The notes beneath the pieces were generated by a model. The model was not told the DNA's origin. It saw only the letters and a list, made by a program, of their open reading frames with translations, and made no database searches. DNA of 64,000 nt from contig CM057472.1 of NCBI GenBank assembly GCA_030035585.1, positions 91,261,601-91,325,600 of the forward strand. Reading direction: 5' to 3'. Made by a program: the position numbers and the translations under genes. The DNA comes from Dugong dugon (taxonomy: Eukaryota > Chordata > Mammalia > Sirenia > Dugongidae). Shown here in pieces: positions 1 through 11,699 of the stretch. Within the stretch, counting starts at the first letter, position 1, and each line of letters begins with the position of its first letter.

Positions 1-784
1 CCTGTGATAGGCAGATGACACATCCTTGCTTGTTGACAGTGAAGAGGATTTGAAGCACTTACTGATGAAGATGAAAGACTACAGTCTTCAGTATGGATTA
101 CACTTCAACATAAAGAAAACAAAAATCCTCACAAATGAACCAATAAACAACATCATGCTAAACGGAGAAAAGATTGAAATTGTAAAGGATTTTATTTTAC
201 TTGGATTCACAATCAACACCCATGGAAGCAGCAGTCAAGAAATCAAATGACCCATCACATTGGGCAATTATGTTGCAAAAGACCTCTTCGAGTGTTAAAA
301 AGCAAAGATGCAACTTTAAGGACTAAGGTGCACTTGACCCAAGTCATGCTGTTTTCAATCGCCTCGTGTACATGTCAAAACTGGACAGACAATGAATAAT
401 GCAGACTGAAGAAGAAATGATAACTTTGAATTATAGTGTTAGCAAAGAATACTGAATATGCCATGAACTGCCAGAAGAACGAACCAACACGCAGAATGCT
501 CCTTAGGAGCAAAGATGGTGAGACTTCGTTTCACATACTTCGGACATGTTATCAGGAGGGACCAGTCCCTGCAGAAGGAAATCATACTCGGTAGATTATG
601 CAGATTAAGTAGAGTGTCAGTGAAAAAGAGGAAGATCCTCATCGAGATGGATTGACACAGTGGCTGCAACAATGGACTCAAGCATTGAACTCATTGTGAG
701 GAAGGCACAGGATCTGGCAGTGTTTCCTTCTGTTGCTCGTAGGGTTGCTATGAGTTGGATCCAATTTGATGGCAGCTAACAACA
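1..784 (+). pseudogene. RTE (BovB-like) LINE, 3' part, decayed
   Basis: This is the 3' half of an RTE-clade non-LTR retrotransposon. The window opens inside the reverse-transcriptase palm: bases 11-22 read Ala-Asp-Asp-Thr, the catalytic box, with the preceding Tyr codon disrupted and stop codons just upstream. A 74-codon open stretch (26-250) continues the RT C-terminal region (MLNGEKIEIVKDFILLGFTI). It then decays by frameshifts through the C-terminal region to about 680. The 3' end carries the RTE-type tail (GTTGCTATGAGTTGG near 747, then CTAACAACAACA), which is shared with local SINEs. The protein would nick target DNA and copy its own RNA; this copy is dead. The remainder of the element lies left of the window. 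Confidence 0.85.
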
Positions 785-796
785 ACATTCAGTTTT

Positions 797-990
797 GAAG
801 GATCTCTGGCGGTGCAACAGTTAAGCTCTGAGCTTCAAACCAAAAGGTTGGGAAGTTTGGGGTTCTAACCCACTTAGAAGCTTTGTGGGAGATAAACGTG
901 ACAATCTGCTTCCATAAAGATTATAGCCAAGAAAACTCTATTCCTATGAGTAAGAATCGACTTGAAAGTACCCAATGACAACAACAATCC
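797..990 (+). repeat. AfroSINE, long form, diverged
   Basis: Head (CTCTGGCGGTGCAACAGTTAAG) in degraded form, then the middle segment TCCATAAAGATTATAGCC that marks the long AfroSINE form, then a tail (GAGTAAGAATCGACTTG) ending in CAACAACA like RTE. It is a noncoding SINE and lies directly behind the RTE tail. Confidence 0.8.
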
Positions 991-1262
991 AGTTTTGATT
1001 ATAAAAACCTTTGTTTCTTCATTTATTTAATATTTTTTTTAGCAAAGAGTACTTTTGTGTATATGTTTGCACCCATAAAGATGGTAGACAATGAAAATGT
1101 GCAAAAATTAAAATTATTATCTATGATGACCATCATCATCATCATCACTACAATCATTGTCTTTTGGTAGAAAGTTTTCTCAGCTGTGCAGAAGTTATGT
1201 GCTGAAGGGACCTTAAAGACATTGGAGACAGTGGTTCTAAGACTGGATGAAAAAGAGGATAC
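991..1262. other. Unassigned AT-rich DNA with a (CAT)n run
   Basis: No gene or recognisable repeat family is seen apart from a short (ATC/CAT)n microsatellite at about 1127-1147. Confidence 0.6.
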
Positions 1263-1271
1263 CTCCTACAA

Positions 1272-1442
1272 TAAAAAAACCAAACCAAACCCATTGCCAT
1301 TGAGTCGATTCTGACTCATTGCGACCCTATAGGGCAGAGTAGAACTGCCCCATACAGTTTCCAAGGAGCGCCTGATGGATTCGAACTGCCGACCTTTTGG
1401 TTAGCAGCTGTAGCTCTTAACCACTACTCCATCAGGGTTTCC
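1272..1442 (-). repeat. AfroSINE, short form
   Basis: In antisense it reads A-rich tail, CCATTGAGTCGATTCTGAC, then TTTCCAAGGAGCGCCTGATG, the RTE-like tail and body of AfroSINE, down to the head complement CCATCAGGGTTTCC. CTCCTACAA (1263-1271) and CTCCTGCAA (1446-1454) may be a 9-bp target duplication with one mismatch. Confidence 0.93.
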
Positions 1443-2130
1443 AAACTCCTGCAACAGGACACCAGTATCTTTGGGAATAATTAAGTGGAAAGGGATATTT
1501 TAATACCAATTATTTTTTATTAGTTCATATCCTCTTTTAATAAATATCAAATAATCAAATAATCTTATTTTTTCAGATGTGAAAATGAATCCAGGAAAAT
1601 TAAATAAGCTGCACAAAATTATACAGCTAACTACAGGAGTAGAAAAGGGTCAGAATTCCTTTTATTTTAGACTTTCCTATCTCTGGTCTTTCCCAGGGTT
1701 CCTGGGTACTCTGTAGAGTCAGTGTGTCACTTCTTCAGTTCCTTCTGGGTAATGGGGATCCCCCAGAATTGAGTATATCTAAGAGTGGCTTATAAAAGCC
1801 ATCAGAGTCAGCACGGCTTTTCTTATCTCTTCAAAGTCAAGGGGCTTTGGATTATTTAAAAGAAAATCCAGTCCAAGCAGAAAAATCACCTCCATCTCCA
1901 AGAATAACAATAAACTTCCGACATTTTAATGCACATTTGTCTTTGAATGAACAGCACATTTAGAGAAAACAGGAGACAGAAACTCTGATATGTTTTTAAT
2001 AATAACTGTGTCAATGGAAAAAGTTTAAGACGAGAGTTAATAAAAACTCTTGTTAATAATCGAAGTATCGTCAGGTATTTCCCCGTGTCTTCCTAGCCAG
2101 AGAGTTAAAAATCAAGGATATGTATTACAG
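1443..2130. other. Unassigned DNA
   Basis: AT-rich sequence. No open frame with a recognisable product and no repeat family that I can name. Confidence 0.5.
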
Positions 2131-2284
2131 CAGTGAATCTCAAACTTCAATGTACATTGATATCACCTGGAGAGCTTGTTAAGATATAGCTTGCTGGGCC
2201 CCATCCCAGAGTTTCTGATTCAGTAGGTCTGGGGTGGTCCCAGGCAATGATGTTGCTGTGGGAACCATACTTTGAGAACTACTG
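2131..2284 (+). repeat. MER5A-like hAT (Charlie) remnant
   Basis: Starts CAGTGAATCTCAAACTT and ends CTTTGAGAACTACTG, the terminal inverted repeats of the MER5A family. Internal landmarks GCTGGGCCCCATCCCAGAG and TTTCTGATTCAGTAGGTCT also match. It is an old nonautonomous DNA transposon; flanking 8-mers do not match. Confidence 0.85.
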
Positions 2285-2292
2285 GGGTCCAA

Positions 2293-2458
2293 TAGGAGCC
2301 CTGGTGGCACAGTGTTTAAGAGTTCGGCTGTTAACCAAAATGCTGGCACTTCAAATCCACCAGCCACTCCTTGGAAACCCTATGGAGCAGTTCTTCTCTG
2401 TCCTATAGAGTTGCTATGAGTCAGAATCGACTCAACGGCTACTTGTTTGGTTTTCAGG
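2293..2458 (+). repeat. AfroSINE, short form
   Basis: Well preserved: head GAGCCCTGGTGGCACAGTG, body CCTTGGAAACCCTATGGAGC, and tail GCTATGAGTCAGAATCGACT. It is inserted within 10 bp of the end of the MER5A-like copy. Confidence 0.95.
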
Positions 2459-3719
2459 GTACAAGTAACTTCTCCAGCTGCTTATTGATGGTTAGCATGA
2501 TTCCAATGGAACTTAGAGCTTTTCAGTGCATGTCGACAGGTAAGTTTGTAAATACAAAGATCTTTGGGGAAAGGATAGTGGGTTATTCATTTTCTAAACA
2601 TTTCCCATAAATGTATGTGGCCGAACTCTGTGTCTGGCATCATAAATATAAATTAATCAAATACGATCCTTGTCCTCAAGGAACTGACACCTAGTCAGAA
2701 AAAGAGGAGCAAAAACAACAGTATATAATATGATGTGGTAACTGTAAAGAGAAAAATGAGCACACTGTGCTCTAGAATGACAAAGTTGGCAGTATCCAAA
2801 ATATTAAGAACGATATGACCCTTGAGTTAAGTATTAATTTGCAATAAAATAGCTGATCCTTAGAGAAATATGTGCCAGATGCTATGTTAAACATATTTCA
2901 TGTTTTACTTAGTTTGACATTCACACAAAATAAACACACACACAAAGCCAAAACCAAACAGTAAAAACCCTATTAAATATTATTAATATTTGATAGTTGT
3001 GCTAGATTTCATCCCCTTACCTAGTGTATTAGTCTCCTATGGCTGTTGCTTCAGGTTCTTTGGGATAATCTCTCATAAACTGCATCATCGCTGTACCAGG
3101 GATGGGACACATTTTGCTGACACTGGTGAGAGATTAGGGCCCCCCTTCGAAATTGACTTGGCGGCAATGGGTTTGGGTCGATGTTGTTTATTTCTACTCT
3201 ACCATTTTCCTGGGTGTGATGTCTAGGGTTTCTTGCTCTCGTCACCTTTTGAGCCAACCATAGAGCATCTTTTTTTTTTCTTTTAATTATTATCCTGGAG
3301 GTAGAAAGGAACTAGGAAAGACTCTCTCCTTCTTTCTCAAATCTTCCTTTACTTCTCCCCTCCTTTTATGCCTTGATCCAGCCCAAACTCTCCAGAATCT
3401 CCGTACTTCTTTCTATCCTTCCAAACTCTTTAACCCAAGTTTTCCACTTGACACCGTCTACCCAAAGCTCAATTATTCAGTTGCAGAACATTGAACTATA
3501 TGCTGAATATCTTAAAACTGGTATTTAGCATCACCAGATAACTCAAATATTTCCCCCCAGATCTTGCTATGTGGGTAACGTCCACAAATTCACTAACTGA
3601 AAAGTACTAGTTTGATATCAGGTATTCTGCTAGACACTTAAAAAAAAAAACACTGAATCTGCCATTTTAAAAAATGAGATAGTTTCCCTTCACAAATAAT
3701 ATGTAAATACTGATTTACA
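2459..3719. other. Unassigned DNA
   Basis: Mostly AT-rich, with no gene seen. About 3,025-3,270 is less AT-rich and looks like part of an unnamed repeat; 3,148-3,177 resembles an AfroSINE tail (GACTTGGCGGCAATGGGTTT) but has no head. Confidence 0.45.
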
Positions 3720-3905
3720 ACTTAAAAAGAATTTTTACATACATGATCTTATTAACTTACTCCAATAAACAGCTAAGTAAAATAGATAAGGTAAAGATTA
3801 CCCCTATGTTAAAGATAAGGAATCTGATTCTCAAGGATGTGAAGGGACTGTGCCAAATGTCTCTCAGCTAATAAGCACAAGAGCTAAAACATGAACCAGA
3901 TTTTT
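3720..3905 (+). repeat. MIR-like SINE remnant
   Basis: Follows the MIR order: ATGATCTTATTAACTTAC, an approximate 'ATTATCCCCATTTTA' core (TTACCCCTATGTTAAAG), a CTCAAGGATGTGAAGGGAC segment, then CTCAGCTAATAAGCACAAGAG. Strongly diverged. Confidence 0.6.
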
Positions 3906-5059
3906 TGAGCCTGGAAAGGATGTACATTTTCTCATGTTCTGCCTTAGCCTTGGAATGTATGGAAAGGAAACACTCCACAAAATGTCTCAATTATTCTAAA
4001 AGTGTTGAGTGATAGTGTTAATTCTGATTTCTTGCAGGGGAGAAGCAGCAGCATCTGCAAGAGATGTATCCAGGGGTTTGGATGACAACACAGCACACCT
4101 CATTGCTCCCCGTATTGTCAGTAGACTGCCTTAGCTACCTGTGTTTGTGGTTTGGATGGGATTTTTATAGCAGTGTTTACTCCATCCCATATGTGTAATG
4201 TTTTGTGCAAGTCATTTACTTGTGCTTGGGGATTCAGCACTGTGCGTTGCAGGTTACACACCTAAACTCCCCACAGTCATTCTGGAGAAAACGTCAACAT
4301 GATGAAGGCCCTTAAATCCCCAGTAGTTTCACCCCGAGACATAATGTCAGTGCACGGGAGCCTCATCAGAAGCTGGTTTCCCATTGCTACCTAATAGGGG
4401 ACCATTATTTTCCAGGCAGGAGACATGAATCCTCTGACAATATTCTGTTATGATATTATCTCCAAAGAGATAATTTCATTTGATAAATGCAAATGCAGAA
4501 AATTGGCAGTTACTGCTTTTTTTTTCCCTTTTCAAAGTATTTTATTTTGTTTTTTTTAAAGGAAATTTAGTTTAGGCAAATAATGTCAGATTCCCAATCC
4601 CTTTAGTAGGAACAGTAACCTTGCCACATTCTTGTTATCCTGAATCCCAGAAGTAGTCTATACCCTTCATTTAAAGAAGTCTTCTAAAACCTTCTGTGCA
4701 TCTACATAACAGCCCCTTCCCAAATCAAGTCAGTGAACAAATAGAATCAGTACAACTGCATATGTGGTATTGATTAAAGTAAAAATAAAGTAACCATGTA
4801 TTCAACTGTAGGTTTCATAGCTAGTGCTAATTTTATGAAGATGAAAAGAAACTTTGACCATATATTCCCACATCTTGGATTTCAGATACCACAATGAAAA
4901 GGTCTTAGCTTGAGAATGAGCTGAGGGAAATGCTAATGAAATGGGAATACCTGCTATTTTATCTTGCTCCTTTTACTGTACCTGGCAAAAAGTAGGTGTC
5001 AGTGTATTGGTTGAAATAATTTCTTCATATTGTCATAACTAAAAAGTTAATCTATGCTA
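3906..5059. other. Unassigned, possibly unique DNA
   Basis: No repeat recognised. About 4,030-4,520 is more balanced in base composition than its neighbours. No gene seen. Confidence 0.4.
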
Positions 5060-5267
5060 AAAAAAAAAAAAAATTGCCGTCGAGTCAATTCCAACTCATG
5101 GCAATCCCTTGTGCTTCAGAGTAGAACTGCTCTCCATAGCATTTTCAACAGCTGTGATCTTTCAGAAGTAGATTACCAAGCCTTTCTTCTGAGGAGCTGC
5201 TGGGTGGATTTGAACCACCAACCTTTATATAGTAGTCAAGCACTTAACCATTTTCACCACCCAGGGA
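5060..5267 (-). repeat. AfroSINE, long form
   Basis: A-run, then TTGCCGTCGAGTCAATTCC, the long-form segment TTTCAGAAGTAGATTACC, GGGTGGATTTGAACCACC (complement of the B-box region) and a terminal CACCCAGGGA. Confidence 0.92.
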
Positions 5268-5779
5268 ATTGTCAAATGATAATATCATTTGACTGCTAGA
5301 AGGGGGTTTTGAACTTATTTTGTCACCTCATAGTGTGGACTTTATATGATTTGTTCAAAGTCATATGGCTTCAAAGGGACTGAAATGGGATTGGAATCCA
5401 AGTTTCCAGTCAGCTTGTCCTTGTAGCTCTAAAACCAGTGAGGTGGAAAGTCAATCCTTTATTAAATAATCAGCAACGAGATTATTAACGGTGGAAAATA
5501 TTAATTGTGTCTACTACCTTCTTAGTTCTTGGAATTCAAAGTCAACTAGGATTGTAATGTGACATCAACCTGAAACAGAATCTTCCTTTCTGGATTTATA
5601 ACTAATCCTAATATTGCATAACTTTTGATTTTTAAGACACATCATACTTTGGAGAACAAAGAGTTTAATTCATGGTTTCATTGTTCTGTTGCTACTCAAT
5701 TTTTAACTTAACTTTCATTTTATTATTTTATTTTAAATTTATTTTGGACGAGTTCTCTCATTTTCTCTGATAACAAATA
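5268..5779. other. Unassigned, possible MIR remnant
   Basis: About 5,330-5,440 is faintly MIR-like (GGATTGGAATCCAAG). The rest is unassigned. Confidence 0.35.
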
Positions 5780-5792
5780 TGAATACAATTAA

Positions 5793-5954
5793 AACAAAAA
5801 ACCTGTTGCCGTTGAGTTGATTCCAACTAACAGAGACCCTATAGGACAGAGTAGAACTGCCCCATAGAGTTTCCTAGGAGCACCTAGTGGATTTGAACTG
5901 CTGACTTTTTAAATAGCAGCTGTAGCACTTAACCACTATGCCACCAAGGTTTCC
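5793..5954 (-). repeat. AfroSINE, short form, with perfect TSD
   Basis: A-rich tail, TTGCCGTTGAGTTGATTCC, AGTTTCCTAGGAGCACC and the head complement CCACCAAGGTTTCC. The 13-bp flanks TGAATACAATTAA at 5,780-5,792 and 5,955-5,967 are identical, which fixes both ends and supports LINE-style insertion. Confidence 0.96.
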
Positions 5955-5967
5955 TGAATACAATTAA

Positions 5968-6729
5968 GTACTATTTAATTTCTTTAAAGAAAAAAAAAAA
6001 TCAAATCTTGAAGAAATAAATTCAAAGAAACAGTTATTTATTTATTTATTTATTTTCTGTAAGTGAAAACAGAGAGTAGTCTGCCATTGTTTGGACAGTG
6101 GCCTGGAAGAAGAAAGAGGATGGGTGTTATGAGTCAGAATTAAAAGCATTAGTGAAGAAAAATGTCCCATTTACCCCCTCATAATAATGGCATAAATGTG
6201 ATGGTGATTGTGGGAGAGACCATTTCTCAAGAGGCTAATAGCTGGAACATGTCTCCAGAATGATTCATTACTGTTCCTACTCACATGCCAAATTACTCTT
6301 TCTAAGTGTAACTCTTAGATATTTCAATTTCCGAAATTTATAAATTTAGTCAGTTCTGTTCAGTTCAAAATTAAGGAAAGTCAATATTGTCCTGTAGTAA
6401 ACTGCAATTTTGAATTGTTTCAGCAATAGTAACTCTCTTCTTCATAATTTTAAATAAAATACTCATGCAACCCCCACCATGACACCAAGAGAAGTATGAA
6501 AATGGGACAAGTTATGAAATCAGCTATTAAAGAAAGACCTGCTTCTGGATGATGTATTGAACCAGTTTGCCTTCCCACTCAAGAACAGTATGGCCACAAA
6601 TGCCAGCACATAAATTAGCCGTGGAATGTAGGCAGAAACAATGTCTTACTAGCTGACAGAGTATTACCACAAAATATCTCTGATAGCTCATAAATAGAGA
6701 AGTCTGCTTTTCTGATCTTGTACAGGCAA
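5968..6729. other. Unassigned DNA with (TTTA)n
   Basis: AT-rich, with an A-run at 5,990-6,000 and a (TTTA)n microsatellite at about 6,033-6,054. No gene seen. Confidence 0.5.
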
Positions 6730-6950
6730 TAGAGTGTAACAGTAAGGATGGTCCTTTCGAAATCTCATAATCTGAATTGAGGTTAATGCCCAAGTTCTGC
6801 CATTTCTATATATGTGATCTTCCACAAATTAATTAATTTCTCCAAACCTCACTTTTGCTCATAGTAACTATTAAAATTTGGATAAAATTTTTTATCTAAG
6901 GGTGCAGTTGTGAGGAATAAATGAGATAATGTTTGTAAATTTTTATTTTC
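6730..6950 (-). repeat. MIR-like SINE remnant
   Basis: Antisense MIR order: AAGTTCTGCCATTTC, TGTGATCTTCCACAAATTA, CTCCAAACCTCACTTTTGC, then GTTGTGAGGAATAAATGAG. Diverged. Confidence 0.65.
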
Positions 6951-7079
6951 ATGCAATACTAATTCTTCACTGTCACTGTGCCATGTTGCAGGAGTTGCAG
7001 AAGCCAGATTCTGATATAGTAAGAATTGGTATAAGGGACACCTATGGATCCTTTCAAAGAAATAATGCTCTTATATAAC

Positions 7080-7215
7080 TGCTTTTTATAGAGTGTTTAT
7101 TTTATGCTGTATAATAAGCAAAATTCTCGGCATATGTTTACTCCTTATAAAACCCTATGCTATATTATTGTCCCCATTTTACAATAAAGAATATGCAGAT
7201 CTGAGAGGATATGAC
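7080..7215 (+). repeat. MIR-like SINE remnant
   Basis: Contains TTATAAAACCCTATGCTAT followed by ATTGTCCCCATTTTACAAT, the MIR core in sense orientation. Confidence 0.6.
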
Positions 7216-7274
7216 CTCCTACTCATTGTAAATTATTAACTAATTAAAACATTTATTCAACAAATATTTATGGA

Positions 7275-7329
7275 GATCACTATGAGTTGGAATCAACTCG
7301 ATGGCGACGGGTTTGTTTTTTTTTTTTTA
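7275..7329 (+). repeat. AfroSINE 3' fragment
   Basis: Only the 3' tail remains: CTATGAGTTGGAATCAACTC, GATGGCGACGGGTTTG, then a T-run of about 13 nt. Confidence 0.8.
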
Positions 7330-7484
7330 GTACGTGCCAGATAATATGCTAGATCCTGGGATATACTGTGGAAGAAACCTGAAAATCCCAGTGCTGTGAT
7401 ATTCCTGTGAGGAAGACAGACCATAAACAAGTAAACAAATTGTAATAGGAGCTATGCAAGAAATCAACAGGCCATAATCAAAGG

Positions 7485-7742
7485 GGAGTCCATGAGCAGT
7501 GCACATGGTTAACACACTTGGCTACTAACTGAAAGGTTGGAGACTGGAATCCATCCAGGGGGAACTCGGAAGAAAGGACTGGCCAACAGCTTCCAAAAAA
7601 TTGGCCATTGGAAACTCTATGAAACACAAGGTCTGACCTGCCACAGTCCTGGGGATGGTGCAGGACCAGGAAGTGTTTTCCCCCATTGTTCATGTGGTAG
7701 TCATGAGCTGGAGGCCAACTTGACAGCTGTTAACAACAACGA
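7485..7742 (+). repeat. RTE-tailed SINE
   Basis: Head-like GCACATGGTTAACACACTTG, body GGAAGAAAGGACTGGCC and TTGGCCATTGGAAACTC, then the RTE-type 3' end (GATGGTGCAGGACCAGG; GTCATGAGCTGGAGGCC; GTTAACAACAACG). The tail matches RTE rather than the short AfroSINE tail, so RTE is the likely mobilising partner. Confidence 0.82.
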
Positions 7743-8829
7743 TGAAAGTGGATAGCAAACATAGTGACATGAAGAAAAAAATGGTAGAGGCTGGAGAGAA
7801 ATACAGGCATTCTAACCATTGTGCATACTCACAAGGGAAAAAAAAACCAGGGAGCAATCCAACTGTGACCCTCACAGTCTCTTCTCTGGGCAGCATCTGT
7901 CACTAGCAAAAGGAGTTTCCAGAAGAGTATCTAAACCTTGGATTTATGTAAAGGTGAAGAGAAAGAGTCATCTAGAGATAAATAAAATTGAGTGAGCACC
8001 CTTGTTATGTCAAAGATCAGAGTGGCCCAGGCCGGCCTCAAAGGCACAGGGTGAAGGAAGAGGAAACAAGGAGGGTACTCCAGACCTGAATGATTTGGTT
8101 TTGACTCTAGCTGGCTCAGATTCATTGGAGAATGCCCTAAATCTCTAGACCCCCAGGCTTTTAGGCATAGGCAAAATGTCTTTTCTACGTTATGTGAAAG
8201 ATATGAGCATCAGAGGGACAAGCAGTCATGCAGACCTGATTCACTGCTCGTTTGGTGCTAGTAAATCTCAAACACTCAGCCCATAATCGATGGGGCTCAT
8301 TTTCAAGAGAGCATGGATTATGACTATTTCCATGCAAAGCACTTTTCATATAGTATATGGAAGTTTTTCAGTTGGCGCTACACATTCTAATTTGATAGCT
8401 ACCCTCCTGGACTTAGGTCTTTTCATTTCTCTTTTGTCTGGCTTGCTGATTTTTTTTTTTTTTAATTTCCTTTTTTTTTTTTTTTTTTTGTATTTGTCTT
8501 TGCAGACATGCTGATCAGCCAGCAGATGCTGCCCTACTGCACAGAACTACACAGCTGGGCAGAGATGTTGGTCCTGTAGTTTCAGTTCTCGTCAGTTCCC
8601 AGCTGTGGAGGATGGCAAACACACTCGTCAACACTTGAGTTTTAAAGAGCAAAGCACTACCAGAAGAATCTTTCAAATGTCAGTTAGATTTTGACCTAGA
8701 AGGCACTCTCTTGCTGGGGAGTATTTAGTGAAACTCTTCAGTTTATTAGAGGGTAGTTGGAGCAACCCTGGATCCTTAGGCAGGAGGCTAACAGATGAAA
8801 GATAAATGAAGCAATGCATGATCCGTCAG
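7743..8829. other. Unassigned DNA
   Basis: No gene or named repeat. T-runs at about 8,450-8,490. Confidence 0.5.
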
Positions 8830-9015
8830 GAGAAAAATCAAGCTGCACAAGCTTGTTGAGTAAAGTGGTTCGGAGCTTGGTTTCAGGAGGCAGGGAGACC
8901 TGGGCCAGACACCTGGTTCTTGCTGTATGTGATCTTGAGCAAGTTACTTAACCAAAATTGCCTTAGCTACAGTGGCGTCTGTATAGTATGTGAGATGAAA
9001 CTAGATAATGCATGT
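8830..9015 (-). repeat. MIR-like SINE remnant
   Basis: Antisense MIR features: CAGGGAGACCTGGGCCAGAC, GATCTTGAGCAAGTTACTTA, then GTGAGATGAAACTAGATAAT. Confidence 0.65.
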
Positions 9016-9114
9016 AAAACTGTTAGCATGGTGGTAATTGCTCAATTGTAAATGTCCAACAATTGTAACTTGTTAATATTGCCCTTAATATTAATTCCAC
9101 CACTCATCTGTCAG

Positions 9115-9717
9115 TTTGCAGTACTGTGGTGGCCTGTGTGTTGGTATGATGCTGGAAGCTATGGCATTGATGTTTCAAATGCTGTACCAGCAGGGTCATC
9201 TATGGTGGACAGGTTTCAGTAGAGCTTCCAGACTAAGACAGACTAAGGAGAAGGGCCTGGCAATCTACTTCTGAAAATTCTTGTTAGCCGCCATCAAGTG
9301 GATTCCAACTCTTGGCAATCCCATGTAAAACAGAGTAGAACTACTCCGTAGGGTTTTTTTTTCTTGGCTATAATCTAACAGAAGCAGATTGTCAGGCCTT
9401 TTCTTCCCCAGTACTTCTGGGTAGGTTTGAACCATCAACGTTTCTACTAGCAGCCCAGTGCAAACCATTTGCTTCATGTAGGGAGCTTAAAATTAGCCAA
9501 TGAAAACCCTATGGATCAAAACAAAATATTGTCCGATATAGTGCTGGAAGATGAGCCCCACAGGTGGAAGGCATTGAAAATATACAGTGGTCACAACAAT
9601 GGAACTGAGCATACCAATGATTTAAAAAATGGCACAGGACCAGGCACAGTTTTGTTCTGTTATACATGGGGTTACCATGTCAGAACCAGCTCAATGGCAC
9701 TAAAACAACAATATTAA
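9115..9717 (+). mobile_element. RTE-derived nonautonomous element, split by a SINE
   Basis: The 5' part (GATGCTGGAAGCTATGGC, TACCAGCAGGGTCATC, AGCTTCCAGACTAAGACAGA) matches the 5' UTR of the RTE copy beginning near 61.63 kb. It resumes after a nested AfroSINE (AAAATTAGCCAATGAAAACC). From about 9,630 it jumps directly to an RTE 3' end (GGCACAGGACCAGGCAC, then a CAATGGCACTAAAACAACA tail). No RT or endonuclease region lies between, so this is a RTE 5'-to-3' deletion derivative or an RTESINE. Without the nested SINE it is about 400 bp. Confidence 0.8.
9281..9484 (-). repeat. AfroSINE, long form, nested in RTE derivative
   Basis: GTTAGCCGCCATCAAGTGG, AACAGAGTAGAACTACTCCG, CTAACAGAAGCAGATTGTC (long form), GGGTAGGTTTGAACCATC, then a degraded head complement. 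AAAATT occurs on both sides and may be a short target duplication; the RTE sequence is continuous across it. Confidence 0.9.
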
Positions 9718-9814
9718 TTACTATGATAATTGCTATTATAAGTACCTAGTGACACACTGCAGGAGAAATAATGGCTAGTGATCATCATTTGGTCTTCTGA
9801 TTATCAGTATGGAA

Positions 9815-10085
9815 AGATTTTTTTAAAAAAATATTTTGTTCGGTTTTAGGTGAAAGTTCACACAGCAGATTAGATTCCTATTCAACAATTCATACACAAA
9901 TTGTTCTGTGACATTGGTTACAATCCCCCAAGGTGTCAGCACTCTTACCATTTCCACCCCGCCAGCCCTGTTTCCATCCATCCAGTTTCCCTGTCCCTCC
10001 TTGCCTTCTCATCTTTGCTTTTGGGTAAATGTAAAATGTTTTGGTCTTGTATAGTTGATTGTTTAAAGGAGCACATTCCTCATAT
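9815..10085 (-). mobile_element. L1 3' end fragment (older subfamily)
   Basis: Antisense L1 3' UTR landmarks: TTTTAGGTGAAAGTTCACAC, TGACATTGGTTACAATCCCC, CTTGCCTTCTCATC. It resembles the ends at 20.6 and 50.2 kb but is more diverged. 5' limit uncertain. Confidence 0.7.
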
Positions 10086-11594
10086 GGAACGTTTTCTGAG
10101 TGTGCATTTAATTTTCTAAATAAAGCATCAAAAAAGAATTGTGAAAAGGACTGTTTATAGTACTGTTCAATTCTCAGCCAACCTCTTAATCTTTCTTCCA
10201 ACCTTGGTTTGTTTTTAGCACTACTTAGTGATTTTACATTTATAAATAAAGTACAGAGAACTCAAGACCTGTATTCTACCAATCACCTTCTTGCTAATCC
10301 AGAGGGAACTGAGACAATGGTTTGGGATTGAACTCTGTCACTTTTTGGCATGACGGGAAATTGGTTTTCCTGTGTCTCAGTGTCTGAATATATATTTCGA
10401 AAATGACAATCCTTGCCTAATTCCAAGTCTTAGTATAAAGAGTAAAAAATGATAGTGAATTTGAAATTTTGCTATATAAATTTACAATATTATTAATTCA
10501 ATAACTTGTTTAGGTTTAGTTTTTTTAATAAAAAAATTAATCATTTACCTTCCTCTCAGGAATAAAAAATAAGAAAATATCTACAAAGATGATGAACCCT
10601 CTAGTAAATAACTAACATGTGAAAGGCAACAGAAATATTATTTTGTAAACATATGCTTTGGCTCAGTGGTAAATTTCCTAAAGTTTGGAGTTTTTCATCT
10701 CTCCCAATGTCATTGTGGAATCTATAAATGTTAGTGCTATTGGAAGTAATCTGGTACTGTATGGGCAAAAGCAGCATGTGAGACTGGTCATAGATTTGTT
10801 TTATGTAGAGGTGATATCTGCTTGGGAAACCATCCAAAGGGGAGAAAAATATAAATATGTGCCTCCTATAAGTATGTATATAACTTTAATAAATAAAATA
10901 AAATAAATAAATAAATAAAATAAAATAAAAGATGGGCTCTCTGGCAAAAAACAAAAAACAAATTTCTTTTATAGAGGTAGCATTTTGAGGTGATAATCAT
11001 TTACACTGTGGTATGAATGAGTTTCAGATCCTTTTATAGTAGTAGGCTCAGGTCTGCATTAATCTAGGCAAGAAGAAATGATGAACACCAAGAAAGACCA
11101 CAGACTTAAAGTAATAAGAACAAACTTCTTAACTTTATTCCATCACAGGGACTTGCCAATTAATAAAAATAGTTATTTTGAATCAAAGGAAAATGACCGG
11201 TAAAAGGTAGCTAAAGCAAGTCAGTGATATCAGAGACTCTGCAGAAAAGAATTAAATTGTTTGGGGCGATATGCTGTATCTATCTAGGTCTCAGAACTAA
11301 TGACTGAAAAAGAAAACAGTCATTTAAAATACAGTACCACTTAAAAACATAACCTTTTAAAACAATTATTCCAATCTTAAAACAGTATTGAGTTTAATCA
11401 CACTGATTAGCATTTATTTACATTTAAATTTATAAACATATATTTATATCTAAAATAAGTAACTGCTGATTTTATATTTAAAATTTCTATTGTATATTTA
11501 TACTTAAAATCAGTAAGTGAATTATATTTAAAATCAGGAAGTACAAGTGCCAATCTTATATCCAGTCTCACTCATACACATATGCACTTATATT
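10086..11594. other. Unassigned AT-rich DNA
   Basis: No gene seen. (AAATA/AAAT)n microsatellite at about 10,889-10,929. Confidence 0.5.
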
Positions 11595-11699
11595 AAAAAA
11601 AACCCGTTGCCGTCGAGTCGATTCCAACTCATAGCAACCCTATAGGACAGAGTAGAACCACCTCATAGAGTTTCCAAGGAGCACCTGGTGGATTTGAAT
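11595..11699 (-). repeat. AfroSINE, head missing
   Basis: Very well preserved tail and body (AACCCGTTGCCGTCGAGTCG; TTTCCAAGGAGCACCTGGTG) stopping abruptly at GGATTTGAA. The tRNA-like head is absent, so it is 5'-truncated or deleted. Confidence 0.93.
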
